DNA of 64,000 bases from Peptoniphilus_A olsenii (GTDB lineage Bacteria > Bacillota > Clostridia > Tissierellales > Peptoniphilaceae). The position numbers and the translations under genes were made by a program. Where the stretch lies: assembly GCF_040545475.1 (NCBI RefSeq), contig NZ_JBEPMA010000008.1, forward strand, positions 1 through 64,000, read 5' to 3'. The number at the start of each line of letters is the position of its first letter. Within the stretch, counting starts at the first letter, position 1. The notes below the pieces were generated by a model, which saw only the letters and a list, made by a program, of their open reading frames with translations, searched no databases and had not been told where the DNA came from. Shown in pieces: positions 34,483 to 44,066 of the stretch.

Positions 34483-34803
34483 TTAATCTCCTGTTTCGAT
34501 AAGTTCTAAAACATTGATAATAGGCACTTCGTAAGGATGCTCTCTTTTTATAATTTTAATTACTTCACTTAAATCGTCTTTTTTTATTCTAAATTCAACT
34601 TTCATTTCTTCTATGGTTTCAATTTTATTTATATCGCCTATATGAGGGGATGCTCCTTCTAGTGGTCTAAAATAGCCTATAACTGGTGTTTCGGAATAAA
34701 CATAGTCATAATTATTATCTCCCAAATACTCATCATTAATTGCTTCAATTATATCATTTACATTCTCTGCAGGAACAAAAACTTCAATCTTTAAATATTT
34801 CAT
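34483..34803 (-). CDS. NIF3/DUF34 insert-like small protein (PII/CutA fold)
   Basis: The 106-residue protein resembles the inserted domain of NIF3-family proteins: KIEVFVPAENVNDIIEAI, GYFRPLEGASPHIGD, then KREHPYEVPIINVLEL. That domain has a ferredoxin-like, PII/CutA-type fold. It stands alone here. The function is unknown. The 250 bp between it and the broken ATPase hold nothing I can name. Confidence 0.65.
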   Translation of the reverse strand: MKYLKIEVFVPAENVNDIIEAINDEYLGDNNYDYVYSETPVIGYFRPLEGASPHIGDINKIETIEEMKVEFRIKKDDLSEVIKIIKREHPYEVPIINVLELIETGD

Positions 34804-34900
34804 ATTATCACCTATTTTTATATACCCAATAAAAATTGTTTAGGAATAAAAACATCGTGGTATAAAACTTATAGATACTATTTAAAAGGGAGGAATTTTA

Positions 34901-35233
34901 ATGGTTATATTAAGTTTGATAATTAAAATAGTAGTCAGTGCAATAGCAATTTTAATAACATCTGCACTATCAATTGGAGTAACAGTTAATGGATTTGGAA
35001 CTGCTGCTGTTACAGCAATAGTTATTGGCCTACTAGACTGGGCAATCGAAAAATTCACTGGAGTAGATGCATCTCCAACAGGAAGAGGAATAAAAGGTTT
35101 TGTAGTTGCAGCGATTATACTATTCGCAGCAGGACAATTAGTAAATGGATTTGACGTAACTATACTTGGAGCTGTGATTGGTGCTGCCATTCTTGGTATC
35201 GTTGATGCTATCATTCCAGGTAAAAGAATTTAA
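34901..35233 (+). CDS. Phage-holin-family small membrane protein
   Basis: The 110-residue protein has three to four hydrophobic segments, with GLLDWAIEKFTGVDASPTGRGIKG in two parts around residues 43-67. It resembles the holin-family/YvlD-like proteins common on firmicute chromosomes and probably not phage-borne here. It starts behind GGGAGG and is followed by its own terminator. Confidence 0.6.
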   Translation: MVILSLIIKIVVSAIAILITSALSIGVTVNGFGTAAVTAIVIGLLDWAIEKFTGVDASPTGRGIKGFVVAAIILFAAGQLVNGFDVTILGAVIGAAILGIVDAIIPGKRI

Positions 35234-35251
35234 GTTATAGATTATATTTAT

Positions 35252-35279
35252 AGCCCGAACGAATCGGGCTTTTTTTTTA
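35252..35279 (+). terminator. Terminator after the holin-like gene
   Basis: AGCCCGA-ACGAA-TCGGGCT is followed by nine T's. Confidence 0.9.
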
Positions 35280-36118
35280 CATAAAATTATTAAAGTTTAA
35301 TGACTATTAGTAAATTAACTTATTGTATTAAAAAGATTTAATAAGCATCTATTTTAAAATTATAAAATTCATTAAAATTTAGTAAATCCACTTATATACT
35401 TTTAAAAATATTGGCCTAAATAAATTAAAAACTTCATTTAATAATAATATTTTCTGACAAGACCATCTTTTGCGATCTTAATATCTTTCTAAATTAAAAT
35501 TTTAATTCCAAATATAACTCTATAGTTGATTGTGGATAGCTCTTGTTGTTTAATTATTTTTCTTTATAGCACTTGATTTAATCCACAGTTTTTGATTTTA
35601 ATACACATTTGTGGATTAAAATGGCGTATTTTACACAAAATTTGAAACTTTTATATTAATAATCTATATAATTTTAAATATATTGTGGATAAAAAAATAA
35701 TTTGTATTTTTATTCCACAATTTCAAATTAATTTTGAACTTATTCACAATTTCCTCTTTTATAACTAAATAAAAAATATAGACCAAATATAAAATCTGAT
35801 ATATTATAAGCACTATAAAAATAATCATATTCAAAATAATATTTTCCACAATTATTATTTAATAAATATTTTAAATTTCATTTAAATTCAAAGGACTAAT
35901 TCATGATTTTTTCTCAATAATATAATTCCATATTTTTTATATAATAAAATTAAATCTTTTTAAAAATTTAATTTTATACATCATTTAACTAATATACAGT
36001 AATTCTTCGTGAGAATGAAAAATACGGTTCTTTAATAATAATTGATAGATTTATATTAAGGGAAGATAAAAACTTCATATAATTCATTTTAAAGACAAAA
36101 AAATAGACCCTTCTGGAT
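35278..36118. other. Gene-free AT-rich region with DnaA-box-like cluster
   Basis: No believable gene is present in about 840 bp. Sites resembling TTATCCACA are dense at 35520-35860: TGTGGATAA at about 35682, TTATTCACA near 35739, and one-mismatch forms TGTGGATAG, TAATCCACA, TGTGGATTA and TTTTCCACA. The stretch is very AT-rich. It lies about 10 kb from dnaA on the parAB side. It could be a DnaA-titrating or auxiliary origin region. Confidence 0.5.
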
Positions 36119-36125
36119 CTATTTT
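36096..36125 (-). terminator. Terminator of the parAB-phzF operon
   Basis: On the minus strand AAAATAGATCC-AGAA-GGGTCTATTTT is followed by more T's and overlaps the last stop codon. Confidence 0.85.
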
Positions 36126-36535
36126 GCAAATTCATCTATAATACTATCAAATAATTTTGAGTTTTTACCACTTAAATTATAATATATATCATTTACTCTA
36201 AGAGTCAAACCAGTTTTAACAAAAGAAATTTTGTTGCCACTTGTAAAATAAACATTAATATAATTTACAATTTCAGCACTGGTATCTTTATTTGCTTGCT
36301 TTCCTCTTAATTTGTTTAATCTTTTGACAATTTTTTCTACATCTTTTGTATTTTTAATTGTCTTCATATTATCACTTTTAAATCCAATAATTTCTATATA
36401 GTCTACATCTTTACTATTAATATCAACTATCTTATTTCTAGAAGATATTAAAGTTGCCGATAATATTAGTAATACTGCAAAGAAGAAAATTATAACGATT
36501 CTGGATTTATTGAAGGAATTTTTTTGTTTTCTCAT
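36119..36535 (-). CDS. Small membrane-anchored protein, unknown
   Basis: The 138-residue protein has one N-terminal membrane segment (about 13-30) and an extracytoplasmic alpha-beta domain containing DYIEIIGFKSDNMKTI. It resembles small lipoprotein-like domains but carries no lipobox. Its ATG overlaps the stop of the PhzF gene by one base. No function is known. Confidence 0.6.
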   Translation of the reverse strand: MRKQKNSFNKSRIVIIFFFAVLLILSATLISSRNKIVDINSKDVDYIEIIGFKSDNMKTIKNTKDVEKIVKRLNKLRGKQANKDTSAEIVNYINVYFTSGNKISFVKTGLTLRVNDIYYNLSGKNSKLFDSIIDEFAK

Positions 36536-37434
36536 TATATTTTTAATACTCCATTCATAAATACATATGCTCTTCCGCCAACTCTAACACAGTTTTCGTC
36601 AGCATTCATTTCTGCCACTACTTTTGATTTTCTACCCAAAACAGTTCCTTGCGTAGATACTATACTTTTGCCTTCATTTATTTTATTTCTATATAAATAA
36701 TACATTGTTGCTGCAGTTGAAGTACCACTACCCACCTCTTCACGCACTCTTATTCTTGGAGAGAATGTGCGTTGATTTATATTTTTACCATCTTCTGTAG
36801 TAAAAGCATGAATAGAAATACAGTCTTGCTCTTCAGTAATCAATAGGGCTTTTTTTTCATCCAAATTAATTTTTGAAAGTATTTCATAATTTTTAACTGG
36901 AACAATTATATCTTTAGCTCCAGTAGAAATCATTTCAATCTTTGCATCTTCAGCAATACTTAAGCCAATATCTTCTTTTTTTATCCCCAAAATATTTATT
37001 ATTCTATCAATAATTTCATTATCTTCTATTTCTTTTACTTCTTTTAACTTTAAGTTCATATAAATATTTCTAACTTTGTCATTCTTATATTCAAGTTCTA
37101 CAGGTATTTTATCAATTTTAGTATGTTGAATAACTTTTTTTACACCATTTTCTAAAGGAGTTATATACTCATTTTCTGCCAGTGCATAAAATGTCGCAAT
37201 TGTAGCGTGACCACAGAGTTTAATTTCTTCAAAGGGTGTAAAAAAACGTGTTGAATATCTTCCAATATCAAGCCTTTTCACAAATACCATCACGGATTGA
37301 TTGTAATCTCTGGCAATATTTTGCATCTCTTCATCAGTTAATTGCCAGTCGTCAATAACTACTCCTGTGGCATTTCCCATAAATGGTCTATCTGAAAACG
37401 CAGAGACCATATAAGTTGTATAGAATCTTTCCAT
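36535..37434 (-). CDS. PhzF-family isomerase-like protein
   Basis: The 299-residue protein shows the diaminopimelate-epimerase-like fold of PhzF: FSDRPFMGNATGVV near the start, RFFTPFEEIKLCGHATIAT (with the family Glu and CGHAT) and RVREEVGSGTSTAATM. Family members isomerise small metabolites; the substrate is unknown here. It follows parB by 6 bp. Confidence 0.88.
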   Translation of the reverse strand: MERFYTTYMVSAFSDRPFMGNATGVVIDDWQLTDEEMQNIARDYNQSVMVFVKRLDIGRYSTRFFTPFEEIKLCGHATIATFYALAENEYITPLENGVKKVIQHTKIDKIPVELEYKNDKVRNIYMNLKLKEVKEIEDNEIIDRIINILGIKKEDIGLSIAEDAKIEMISTGAKDIIVPVKNYEILSKINLDEKKALLITEEQDCISIHAFTTEDGKNINQRTFSPRIRVREEVGSGTSTAATMYYLYRNKINEGKSIVSTQGTVLGRKSKVVAEMNADENCVRVGGRAYVFMNGVLKI

Positions 37435-37440
37435 CCTTTA

Positions 37441-38280
37441 TTAATTCCCTTCCAATATAATATCTACAATTCTACTTAGATCATCTTCATTGTAGTATTC
37501 AATCTCAATTTTTCCTGTTTTTCCTTTTTCTTTAAAAAGTACTTTTGTACCCAATTTTGAAGATAAATCATCGCGCACTTTTTCCATAAAAATATCTAAT
37601 TTTTTCTCTTTAGATACATTCTTTTTCTTATTATTGTTAACTGGCAAAGCCTCTTTTACTATCTTGACAGCTTTTTTATACTGCTCATCGCCATCTTTAA
37701 TTGATAACAAATTTTTACCATGAGATGGACTTATTTCACCATTTTCAAGGAGTTTTAAGACTCTTGGGTCTAAATTTAAAAGTCTTAGTGTATTGCCAAT
37801 ATATTGTCTACTTTTCCCAATCTCGTCAGCTAACTCTTTTTGAGTTAGATTTTGAGCATCTAAAATATGCCTGTAACTCATCGCTTCTTCTACAGGGTTT
37901 AAATCTTTTCTTTGTATATTTTCTATTATGGAAAGTCTATCAGATATATCATCAGAAATATCTTTATTAATTGCAGGAACAGATGTAATCCCTGCTTTTT
38001 TTGCTGCTCTAAAACGTCTTTCTCCAGCAATTATTACAAATTTATCTCCAACACTTCTTAATAAAAGTGGCTGAATTATTCCATACTTTTCTATAGATTT
38101 TGATAATTCTTCAATTTCCTTTTCATCAAACTTCTTTCGTGGTTGATCTTCATTTGGAATTATTTTATCAATATCTATTTCTAAAAGTTTATTGCTATCA
38201 TCTTCAATTACTTCTCTTATTTTATCGCTAGAGGACAAAAAGTTTCCTATTCCTCTACCTAGACTCTTTTTTTTAGTCAT
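37441..38280 (-). CDS. parB: Chromosome-partition protein ParB/Spo0J
   Basis: The 279-residue CTPase and DNA clamp has an N-terminal catalytic part with GERRFRAAKKAG and ENIQRKDLNPVEEAM, and a helix-turn-helix near residue 140 (TQKELADEIGKSRQYIG) that recognises parS. It overlaps parA by 8 bp. parS-like sites lie just upstream of parA. Confidence 0.95.
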   Translation of the reverse strand: MTKKKSLGRGIGNFLSSSDKIREVIEDDSNKLLEIDIDKIIPNEDQPRKKFDEKEIEELSKSIEKYGIIQPLLLRSVGDKFVIIAGERRFRAAKKAGITSVPAINKDISDDISDRLSIIENIQRKDLNPVEEAMSYRHILDAQNLTQKELADEIGKSRQYIGNTLRLLNLDPRVLKLLENGEISPSHGKNLLSIKDGDEQYKKAVKIVKEALPVNNNKKKNVSKEKKLDIFMEKVRDDLSSKLGTKVLFKEKGKTGKIEIEYYNEDDLSRIVDIILEGN

Positions 38281-39028
38281 TTATTTCACCTATGATTTCT
38301 TCTGCCAAACTAAGATAGGCTTTCGCACCTTTTGAATTTTTATCGTACTCAAATATATTCATGCCAAAACTTGGTGCTTCAGCTAGTCTTACATTTCTAG
38401 GAATAACACTTCTAAATACCTTATCTTTGAAAAAGCTTTTCACTTCATCTACAACTTGTAATGACAGATTTGTTCTACCATCAAACATACACATAACTAC
38501 GCCCAAAATACTCAAATCTTTATTGAAATTTTCTCGCACCAAAGTTATTGTATCCATTAATTGTGAAACACCTTCAAGTGCATAATATTCACACTGCACA
38601 GGTATCAAGATTTTATCACTAGCTACCAAGCTCATCATTGATAATATCCCAAGTGAAGGGGGCGAGTCTATTATTACAAAATCATAATTATCTTTAACTT
38701 GATCTAATACCTCTTTTAAATCAAATTGCCAATCTCCTCTTTGAGCAAGTTCAATCTCAACACCCGCAAATTCTCCACTTGCTGGAATAATGTCCAATTT
38801 TTGGGTCTTTGTATTATATATTGAGTCTTTGTTTTTATCTATAAGAAAATCATAAATCATATTATCAAATTCAAAAAGTCCCAGTCCTGATGTGGAGTTT
38901 CCTTGTGGATCCATATCGACAACTAGAACTTTCTTATTTTTTAAAACCAGTGCAGCTGCTAAGTTAACTACTGTTGTAGTCTTGCCTACACCGCCTTTTT
39001 GATTAAAAACTGTTAATACAACGGACAT
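38273..39028 (-). CDS. parA: Chromosome-partition ATPase ParA/Soj
   Basis: The 251-residue ATPase has the deviant Walker A KGGVGKTTTVVNLA, FVIIDSPPSLG and the DMDPQGNSTSG segment. With ParB it segregates origins and modulates DnaA. It starts behind a weak AGGTAAAAG site, about 80 bp from the first parS-like palindrome. Confidence 0.95.
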   Translation of the reverse strand: MSVVLTVFNQKGGVGKTTTVVNLAAALVLKNKKVLVVDMDPQGNSTSGLGLFEFDNMIYDFLIDKNKDSIYNTKTQKLDIIPASGEFAGVEIELAQRGDWQFDLKEVLDQVKDNYDFVIIDSPPSLGILSMMSLVASDKILIPVQCEYYALEGVSQLMDTITLVRENFNKDLSILGVVMCMFDGRTNLSLQVVDEVKSFFKDKVFRSVIPRNVRLAEAPSFGMNIFEYDKNSKGAKAYLSLAEEIIGEIND

Positions 39029-39111
39029 CTTTTACCTCATTTCTATATATATAATGATATCATGTTTGTGAGCATTTTAAAATATGTAATCAGAAATATA
39101 TATTTTAATTA

Positions 39112-39185
39112 TGCTCCACGTGGAGCACTTACAATAAAAAAATGCTCCACGTAGAGCATTTTTTTAGAAGGCTCTACATAGAGCA
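39112..39185. promoter_or_regulatory. parS: Three tandem parS-like palindromes
   Basis: TGCTCCACGTGGAGCA (39112-39127) is a perfect 16-bp palindrome close to the parS consensus (core CACGTG). TGCTCCACGTAGAGCA (39143-39158) has one broken base pair, and GGCTCTACATAGAGCA (39170-39185) is more worn. The second copy sits between an A run and a T run, so it can also end transcription of the rsmG operon. The site lies between parA and rsmG. Confidence 0.75.
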
Positions 39186-39191
39186 TTTTGT

Positions 39192-39887
39192 TTACAGTGG
39201 CTTTTTACGTGGCTTCCCGCCACCTCTAGGATATTTTTTGTTAGTGTTTTTTACCTTTTTTATGACAATTAAATAATGTTCTATATCATTTGGTAGTGGA
39301 ACTTTAATAGTTTCTTGTACTTCTGCACCCATTATTTTTATTGCATTTTGTGCATCTTTAATTTCTTCTATATATTCAGGTCCTTTTTGTGAAATGAAAT
39401 ACCCGCCGACCTTTACAAAACCAAGTGCATATTCAGACAAGGTTCTAAGGTTTGCCACAGCTCTAGATATAGCAATATCATATTGTTCTCTATAAATAGG
39501 ATTTCGAGCTATTTCCTCTGCTCTTGCATGAATTGCTTCTATTTGCTTTAGATTGAATTTTTCAATTACTTGATTTAAAAAATCAATTCTCTTTTTAAGT
39601 GAATCGAGAAGTGTTATATCTAAAGTTTTATCATATAATTTTAATGGGATCCCTGGAAACCCCGCACCTGCCCCAATATCAATAATTTTTTTATTCTCAT
39701 CAATTAAATTAGTTCGGAATATTGAAAGGCTATCTAAAAAATGTTTGACATTAAATTCATCTTCTTCAGTAATTCTAGTTAAATTAGTGTGTTCATTGTA
39801 ATCTAACAAGAACTTCTTAAATTCCTCAAATTCTTTAATGTTTTCAGTTTTTAAATTATACTCGTTAAAATAATCAACTAATTTCAT
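39192..39887 (-). CDS. rsmG: 16S rRNA m7G527 methyltransferase
   Basis: The 231-residue SAM-dependent enzyme has IIDIGAGAGFPGIPLKL (SAM site), NLTRITEEDEFNVKHFLDS and a basic tail KYPRGGGKPRKKPL. It methylates G527 of 16S rRNA. It overlaps mnmG by 14 bp. Confidence 0.95.
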   Translation of the reverse strand: MKLVDYFNEYNLKTENIKEFEEFKKFLLDYNEHTNLTRITEEDEFNVKHFLDSLSIFRTNLIDENKKIIDIGAGAGFPGIPLKLYDKTLDITLLDSLKKRIDFLNQVIEKFNLKQIEAIHARAEEIARNPIYREQYDIAISRAVANLRTLSEYALGFVKVGGYFISQKGPEYIEEIKDAQNAIKIMGAEVQETIKVPLPNDIEHYLIVIKKVKNTNKKYPRGGGKPRKKPL

Positions 39888-41781
39888 TTTTTCTCCTCTT
39901 GTGTTCCAAATATATCAGCAATACATTTATATCCGCTGGTGAAACACCTGTTATTCTAGATGCTTGTCCTATGGATTCAGGCCTTATATCTGAAAGTTTT
40001 TCTTTGGCTTCAAGTCTTAATCCTTCAATACTATTATAATCTAAATCTTTTGAAAGACTTTTGTTTTCAAGCTTTTTAAATTGTCTGATTTGTATTTCTT
40101 GCTTATTTATATAGCCTTCGTATTTTATTTCTATTTCTACATTTCTTATTATATCATCTCTAATTTCTGGTCTCTCTGAATCAAAAACCTCCAACTTTTT
40201 ATAATCCAGTTCAGGTCTCTTTATTAATTCATATATAGATGATACATTTGTTAAGCTAGTAGAACCAAGTTCTTTTAAAGCTTTATTATTATCTGAAGTT
40301 GGTGTTATTTTTACTTTCTTAATTCTAGCTATTTCTTTTTCTATTTCATTTTTACGATATAGATAACCATCATATCTTTTATCATCAACAAGTCCAATAT
40401 CTCTGCCCAACTGTGTGAGTCTAAGGTCCGCATTGTCTTGACGCAAAGTCAATCTATATTCAGCACGTGAAGTCATCATTCTGTATGGCTCTTTGCTACC
40501 CTTAGTTACTAAATCGTCAATTAAAACCCCAATATATGCCTCAGATCTATCTAATATTAAAGGGTCTTTTCCTTTAATTTTTAACGCTGCATTCATACCT
40601 GCAATTATTCCTTGACCCGCAGCTTCTTCATATCCACTTGAACCGTTTATTTGACCAGCAAAAAACATTCCTTTATAATCCATATGTTCTAAAGACCTTG
40701 TTAGAAGTGTGGCATCTATAGCATCATATTCTATGGCATAGGCCGGTCTTAATATTCTACAATTTTCAAGTCCAATAATCTCTTTATAAAATTGTTGTTG
40801 AATCTCAACTGGTAGCGATGATGAAACCCCTTGAATATACATCTCATCTGTAGTTAGGCCCTCAGGTTCAATAAAAACTTGATGGGAATCTCTGTCAGCA
40901 AATCTCATGACTTTATCTTCAATAGAAGGACAATATCTAGGCCCTTTGCCCTCTATATCACCAAGTGCAAGTGCAGATCTCTCGATATTATCTCTTATAA
41001 TTTCATGGCATTTAGCAGTTGTATAAGTTAGATAACATAATTCTTGTTTTTTATTTAAATCTTTATCTATGTTGTCAAAAGAAAAAGGTACCACTTTTTC
41101 ATCGCCGCATTGTTCAGTCATTGTTGAGTAATCAATTGATTTTCGTAGAACTCTAGCTGGTGTTCCTGTTTTTAATCGGCGAAGTTTCATTCCAAAATCT
41201 TCTTCTAATGATTTAGATAAATGATTAGCTGGCCCAAACCCACTAGGACCTGAAGAGTAATTAACTTCTCCCATAAATACTCTAGCTCTCAAATATGTTC
41301 CTGTGCAAAGAATGACAGTTTTTGTATTGTATTCAGCTCCATTTCTTGTCAAAACACCCGTTATTTGATTGTTTTCTTTCAATATTTTGATAGCTTCATC
41401 TTCAACTAAATACAAATTTTCTTCATTCTCTAGGACTCTTTTCATAACCTCATGATATTTTCTCTTATCCGCTTGTACTCTAAGTGAATGTACTGCTGGT
41501 CCTTTTGAAGTATTTAACATCCTAGATTGTATAAAAGTCTTATCAATAACTTTTGCCATTTCGCCACCTAATGCGTCAATCTCACGCACTAGATGACCTT
41601 TTCCAGTTCCTCCAATATTTGGATTACAGCTCATTTCAGCGATTGAATTTAAATTTATACACAAAAGCAAAGTCTTGGCACCAAGTCTTGCAGCAGCAAG
41701 TGCAGCTTCACTTCCAGCATGACCTGCACCGACTACAATTGTGTCAAAATCTCCTGCTTCATAATATTTTATTTCTGCCAT
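39874..41781 (-). CDS. mnmG: tRNA U34 modification enzyme MnmG
   Basis: The 635-residue FAD protein has VVGAGHAGSEAALAAARLG (dinucleotide fold), the conserved GPRYCPSIEDK and a C-terminal helical domain. With MnmE it makes the 5-carboxymethylaminomethyl group at the wobble uridine. It follows mnmE by 6 bp. Confidence 0.96.
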   Translation of the reverse strand: MAEIKYYEAGDFDTIVVGAGHAGSEAALAAARLGAKTLLLCINLNSIAEMSCNPNIGGTGKGHLVREIDALGGEMAKVIDKTFIQSRMLNTSKGPAVHSLRVQADKRKYHEVMKRVLENEENLYLVEDEAIKILKENNQITGVLTRNGAEYNTKTVILCTGTYLRARVFMGEVNYSSGPSGFGPANHLSKSLEEDFGMKLRRLKTGTPARVLRKSIDYSTMTEQCGDEKVVPFSFDNIDKDLNKKQELCYLTYTTAKCHEIIRDNIERSALALGDIEGKGPRYCPSIEDKVMRFADRDSHQVFIEPEGLTTDEMYIQGVSSSLPVEIQQQFYKEIIGLENCRILRPAYAIEYDAIDATLLTRSLEHMDYKGMFFAGQINGSSGYEEAAGQGIIAGMNAALKIKGKDPLILDRSEAYIGVLIDDLVTKGSKEPYRMMTSRAEYRLTLRQDNADLRLTQLGRDIGLVDDKRYDGYLYRKNEIEKEIARIKKVKITPTSDNNKALKELGSTSLTNVSSIYELIKRPELDYKKLEVFDSERPEIRDDIIRNVEIEIKYEGYINKQEIQIRQFKKLENKSLSKDLDYNSIEGLRLEAKEKLSDIRPESIGQASRITGVSPADINVLLIYLEHKRRKNEIS

Positions 41782-41787
41782 TATAAC

Positions 41788-43167
41788 CTACTTCCCTATA
41801 CAAAATTCAGAAAATACACGATCTAATATATCTTCAGTTGTAATTACACCTGTGATTTCTGAAATATGATTTATTACATTTTCAAGATCAACTGCTATTA
41901 AATCGAGAAATACTTTTTCATCAATACCATTTTTAACAGCTTCTAAATCTTTTCTTGCTTCTTTTAAAGCATTTATATGTCTGATATTAGATAAAACTCC
42001 ATCTGACGATATTTGAATTTTCCCATCAAAAAACATGTCTTTAATCAAATTTTCTATTTCTCTTATAGATTGATTTTCCATAACAGAAAGTTTTAAATAA
42101 TCTTTGCCAAAATACTTTTCTATATCTTCATCACTAATTTTTTGAATTAGATCATCTTTATTCAAAATAGTGATGTGTTTTTTATCCTTAATTAATTTGA
42201 GTATTTCTTTATCATCGTTGTCGAATTCTCTTGAAATATCAAATATCGCTATAATAAGATCCGCATCTTTCATTTTATCTTTAGCAATAGAGACACCAAT
42301 TTTCTCAACTTCATCTTCTGTTTCTCTAATGCCAGCTGTATCAGTTATCTTCAACAAAACACCATCAAGATTAATATAATCCTCTATTACATCTCTAGTC
42401 GTTCCAGCAATATCAGTAACTATTGCTCTATCGTATCTTAACAAACCATTTAAAAGAGAAGATTTGCCCACATTAGGCTTGCCTAAAATAACTGTATTTA
42501 TACCATCTCTAAGAAGCCTAGAATTTTTAGAGTTTTCAAGTAAATTGTCGATTTTTGAAATAATCTCCTCATATCTCTTATCCAATTCATCATATGTTGC
42601 ATCTTCAATTTCATCATCTGGAAAGTCGATATTTGCAACAATTAGTGCTTGCATAGATATAACTTTATCTTGAAGAGCACTCAGGACGCTACTTAAAGAG
42701 CCACCTAACTGATTTAAACCGATATCAAAGGAAATATCTGTTTTTGATTTTATCATATCAATTACAGCTTCAGCTTGAGTTAGGTCAATTCTTCCATTTA
42801 AGAATCCTCTTTTAGTAAATTCTCCTCTTTCAGCTAATCTAGCTCCTTTGGATAAAATTAAATTGAGTATTCTTTTTACAGCCACAACTCCACCATGACA
42901 GTGAACTTCTACAATATCTTCCGCCGTATATGAATGTGGTCCAAGCATTTTAACGACTAAAACCTCATCAATAACCTTGTCTTCATCAAATATATGTCCA
43001 TATACAAACTTTCTATTTTCAACATCTTTAATCTTTTTTTTGTTTTTTGCAACAAAAATTTCATCTATAATATTAATACTGTCTTCACCACTAAGTCTAA
43101 CAATGGCAATACCTGCTTCACCAATTGCAGTAGAAATAGCGGCAATAGTATCGTTTAAATTTTGCAT
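41788..43167 (-). CDS. mnmE: tRNA modification GTPase MnmE
   Basis: The 459-residue protein has an N-terminal formyl-THF-binding domain, a helical domain split by a G domain (G1 GKPNVGKSSLLN, G3 DTAGIRE, NKDD) and the C-terminal FCIGK cysteine. It is the partner of MnmG and the first gene of a mnmE-mnmG-rsmG operon. Confidence 0.96.
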   Translation of the reverse strand: MQNLNDTIAAISTAIGEAGIAIVRLSGEDSINIIDEIFVAKNKKKIKDVENRKFVYGHIFDEDKVIDEVLVVKMLGPHSYTAEDIVEVHCHGGVVAVKRILNLILSKGARLAERGEFTKRGFLNGRIDLTQAEAVIDMIKSKTDISFDIGLNQLGGSLSSVLSALQDKVISMQALIVANIDFPDDEIEDATYDELDKRYEEIISKIDNLLENSKNSRLLRDGINTVILGKPNVGKSSLLNGLLRYDRAIVTDIAGTTRDVIEDYINLDGVLLKITDTAGIRETEDEVEKIGVSIAKDKMKDADLIIAIFDISREFDNDDKEILKLIKDKKHITILNKDDLIQKISDEDIEKYFGKDYLKLSVMENQSIREIENLIKDMFFDGKIQISSDGVLSNIRHINALKEARKDLEAVKNGIDEKVFLDLIAVDLENVINHISEITGVITTEDILDRVFSEFCIGK

Positions 43168-43231
43168 AAAATCATTCCTTTTAAAACCAAATAAATACTT
43201 CTTTCATCTATAATACTACATTTATCTTAAA

Positions 43232-43266
43232 CAAAAAAGAAGGCCTTTAAATAAATTAAAAGCCTT
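43232..43266 (-). terminator. Terminator of the rpmH-jag operon
   Basis: On the minus strand AAGGC and GCCTT flank a T/A-rich stem and loop, followed by TCTTTTTTG. Confidence 0.7.
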
Positions 43267-43271
43267 AAAAT

Positions 43272-44066
43272 TTAGTATTTTCTTTCTTTTTGAATTACCA
43301 CTTTTCTGAAAGGATCTTTGCCTTCAGAATGAGTTATAACTCCTTCAAAATCTTGAAGTGAAGTGTGGATGATTTTTCTCTCATAAGCATTCATTGGTTC
43401 AAGTCTTACTGCTCTGCCAGTTTTTATAACTTTATTGGCAAGCTTTTGTGCAAGTTCTTGTAAAGTTTTCTTTCTCTTTTGTCTATATCCACTTGTATCC
43501 AATGTAACTCTAATATATCTTGAAGATTTTTTATTGACTATCAAATTTAATATATATTGGATAGAATCAAGAGTGACACCTCTTTTACCTATCAATATAC
43601 CTAGTTTATTTTCGTCACCAAGTACATTAACACTTAGTGTATTTCCCTCTAAACTAGCATCAATCTCATTATTCAGTTCAAAAGTGTCAAGAATTTTTTT
43701 CATAAATTCTGTTGCAGTCTCAATTATAACTTGATCTTCAGAGATATCATCATTTATTTCTTTTAAGTCTTCACTTTCTTCATGAAAAACATTATTTTCG
43801 ATTTCAGGTTCAATTTCTTGAACTTTCTCCTGGCTCTTCTCTGGTTCAATATCTTCGTTAAATATTTCATTTAAGATGCTTTTAGTATCATCAATTTTTC
43901 TAGAAACTTTTACAGTGGCATCCTTGGAACCAATAATTCCCAAAAATCCCTTTTGTGCCTCTTCAAGGACTTCAATAATAGCATCATCTTCAGTAATATT
44001 TAACTCAATTAGAGCCTCTCTTACTGCTTCATCTACGGTTTTTCCCGTCTTAATTACATAATTCAT
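43272..44066 (-). CDS. jag: RNA-binding protein Jag/KhpB
   Basis: The 264-residue protein has an N-terminal Jag_N domain (about 1-54), an acidic linker, a KH domain (about 140-190, GKRG loop) and an R3H domain (about 200-264). In relatives it works with KhpA in RNA regulation of cell elongation. Its ATG overlaps the yidC stop. Confidence 0.93.
   Translation of the reverse strand: MNYVIKTGKTVDEAVREALIELNITEDDAIIEVLEEAQKGFLGIIGSKDATVKVSRKIDDTKSILNEIFNEDIEPEKSQEKVQEIEPEIENNVFHEESEDLKEINDDISEDQVIIETATEFMKKILDTFELNNEIDASLEGNTLSVNVLGDENKLGILIGKRGVTLDSIQYILNLIVNKKSSRYIRVTLDTSGYRQKRKKTLQELAQKLANKVIKTGRAVRLEPMNAYERKIIHTSLQDFEGVITHSEGKDPFRKVVIQKERKY

Noticed and set aside
34901..35233. Holin-like gene as evidence for a prophage
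   Set aside because: No other phage genes are nearby; such holin-family proteins are ordinary chromosomal genes in Firmicutes.
35664..35849. 61-residue minus-strand open frame
   Set aside because: It consists of AT-rich low-complexity sequence with no ribosome site, inside a DnaA-box cluster.
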